Source of the DNA: Candidatus Fermentibacterota bacterium
GTDB lineage: Bacteria; Fermentibacterota; Fermentibacteria; Fermentibacterales; Fermentibacteraceae
Assembly: GCA_022703195.1 (NCBI GenBank)
Contig: JAKLEF010000114.1
Span: 1-6,384, forward strand
DNA: 6,384 bases
Direction: 5' to 3'
Each line of letters starts with the position of its first letter. Position 1 is the stretch's first letter. This document shows, one piece after another, positions 5,987 to 6,384 of the stretch. A model generated the notes under the pieces. That model was given only the letters and a program-made list of their open reading frames with translations, had not been told where the DNA came from and made no database searches. The position numbers and the translations under genes were made by a program.

Positions 5987-6384
5987 CTAATCCTCCTCCA
6001 GGTATCCGAGCAGCCATTCCGCGACTGCGATGGTCTCCTCGACTTCAGCCGCGCTTTCCTCGGTGTAGCGCACGGGTCCGTCCGCGGCAAGGGCCGCGTG
6101 CGCCCTGCCGACGAACTCCGTGAGAGCCCTCCGCGCCTCGCCCGGCAGGCCGTCGCGCATCAGCACCCTTCCCAGCGGCAGGAGGACCTCGAAGTTGTCA
6201 ACCTCGTACAGAATGATCTGTGATGCCTCCTGGTACGCACGGATTGCAGCGTCGAAATCCCCGGACTGCTCGGCCTCGAGACCCTTCAGCCATTGCCCGT
6301 AGTACTTCCGGTCCGGCAGGGCCCACACCTCGTCCGACAGCTCGAGGAACTCCACAGCATGCGATATCATCGAATATTCGGTCT
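5987..6384 (-). CDS. TPR-like protein, C-terminal part (5' end probably beyond the window)
   Basis: The frame is open to the right edge. An ATG at 6370 would give 127 residues, but it has no ribosome site and four more in-frame codons precede it before the edge, so the true start is probably outside. Counting from that ATG, residues about 24-56 fit a tetratricopeptide repeat (WLKGLEAEQSGDFDAAI and YQEAS, with Gly and Ala at the consensus spots). Residues 60-93 form a second, poorer one (LLPLGRVLMRDGLPGEARRAL). A final acidic helix ends in LEED. TPR units mediate protein contacts; the partner is unknown. It is cytoplasmic as far as can be seen. The QueG-like gene follows after 77 bases; these may be co-transcribed. 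Confidence 0.75.
   Translation of the reverse strand, partial: TEYSMISHAVEFLELSDEVWALPDRKYYGQWLKGLEAEQSGDFDAAIRAYQEASQIILYEVDNFEVLLPLGRVLMRDGLPGEARRALTEFVGRAHAALAADGPVRYTEESAAEVEETIAVAEWLLGYLEED

Noticed and set aside
5910..6017. N-terminal extension of the QueG-like protein to 6017
   Set aside because: It would overlap the end of the TPR-like gene and lacks a ribosome site; GGAG six bases before 5909 marks the start.

Overview
The window is GC-rich bacterial DNA: third codon positions are mostly G or C, and Arg codons mix AGG with CGC/CGG. Shine-Dalgarno sites are readable, and several genes appear to start with GTG or TTG. Two N-termini look like lipoprotein signals, which fits an uncultured bacterium with a cell envelope that carries lipoproteins. 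No rRNA, tRNA or phylum-specific marker is present, so I do not place it further. I see no mobile element, CRISPR array, RNA gene or sign of recent transfer.

Left part (1-1985): a lipoprotein-like gene runs off the left edge on the minus strand. It is divergent from a complete plus-strand ClC-type chloride transporter (273-1985) that has both glutamates of the Cl-/H+ antiporters and a C-terminal CBS pair. The 139-base gap between them should hold both promoters.

Right part (2069-6384): six genes all lie on the minus strand. In transcription order they are: a TPR-like protein open at the right edge; a short QueG-like protein with two [4Fe-4S] motifs; a small putative lipoprotein (4406-4867); a DUF3298 protein (3333-4409); an unrecognised exported-looking protein (2627-3232); and a YaiI/YqxD (DUF188) protein (2069-2533). 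The last of these converges on the ClC gene. The lipoprotein and DUF3298 genes overlap by four bases and are probably translationally coupled. The other gaps are 77-109 bases, and three of them contain possible hairpins, so the run may be several transcripts.

Most notable: the small lipoprotein is a stand-alone version of the domain at the N-terminus of the DUF3298 protein. The next gene may carry a third, more diverged copy. This looks like a small tandem family of envelope proteins with an undescribed beta-rich domain. The other genes look like ordinary housekeeping or transport genes with no evident functional link to that cluster. I find no clear new multi-gene system beyond it.
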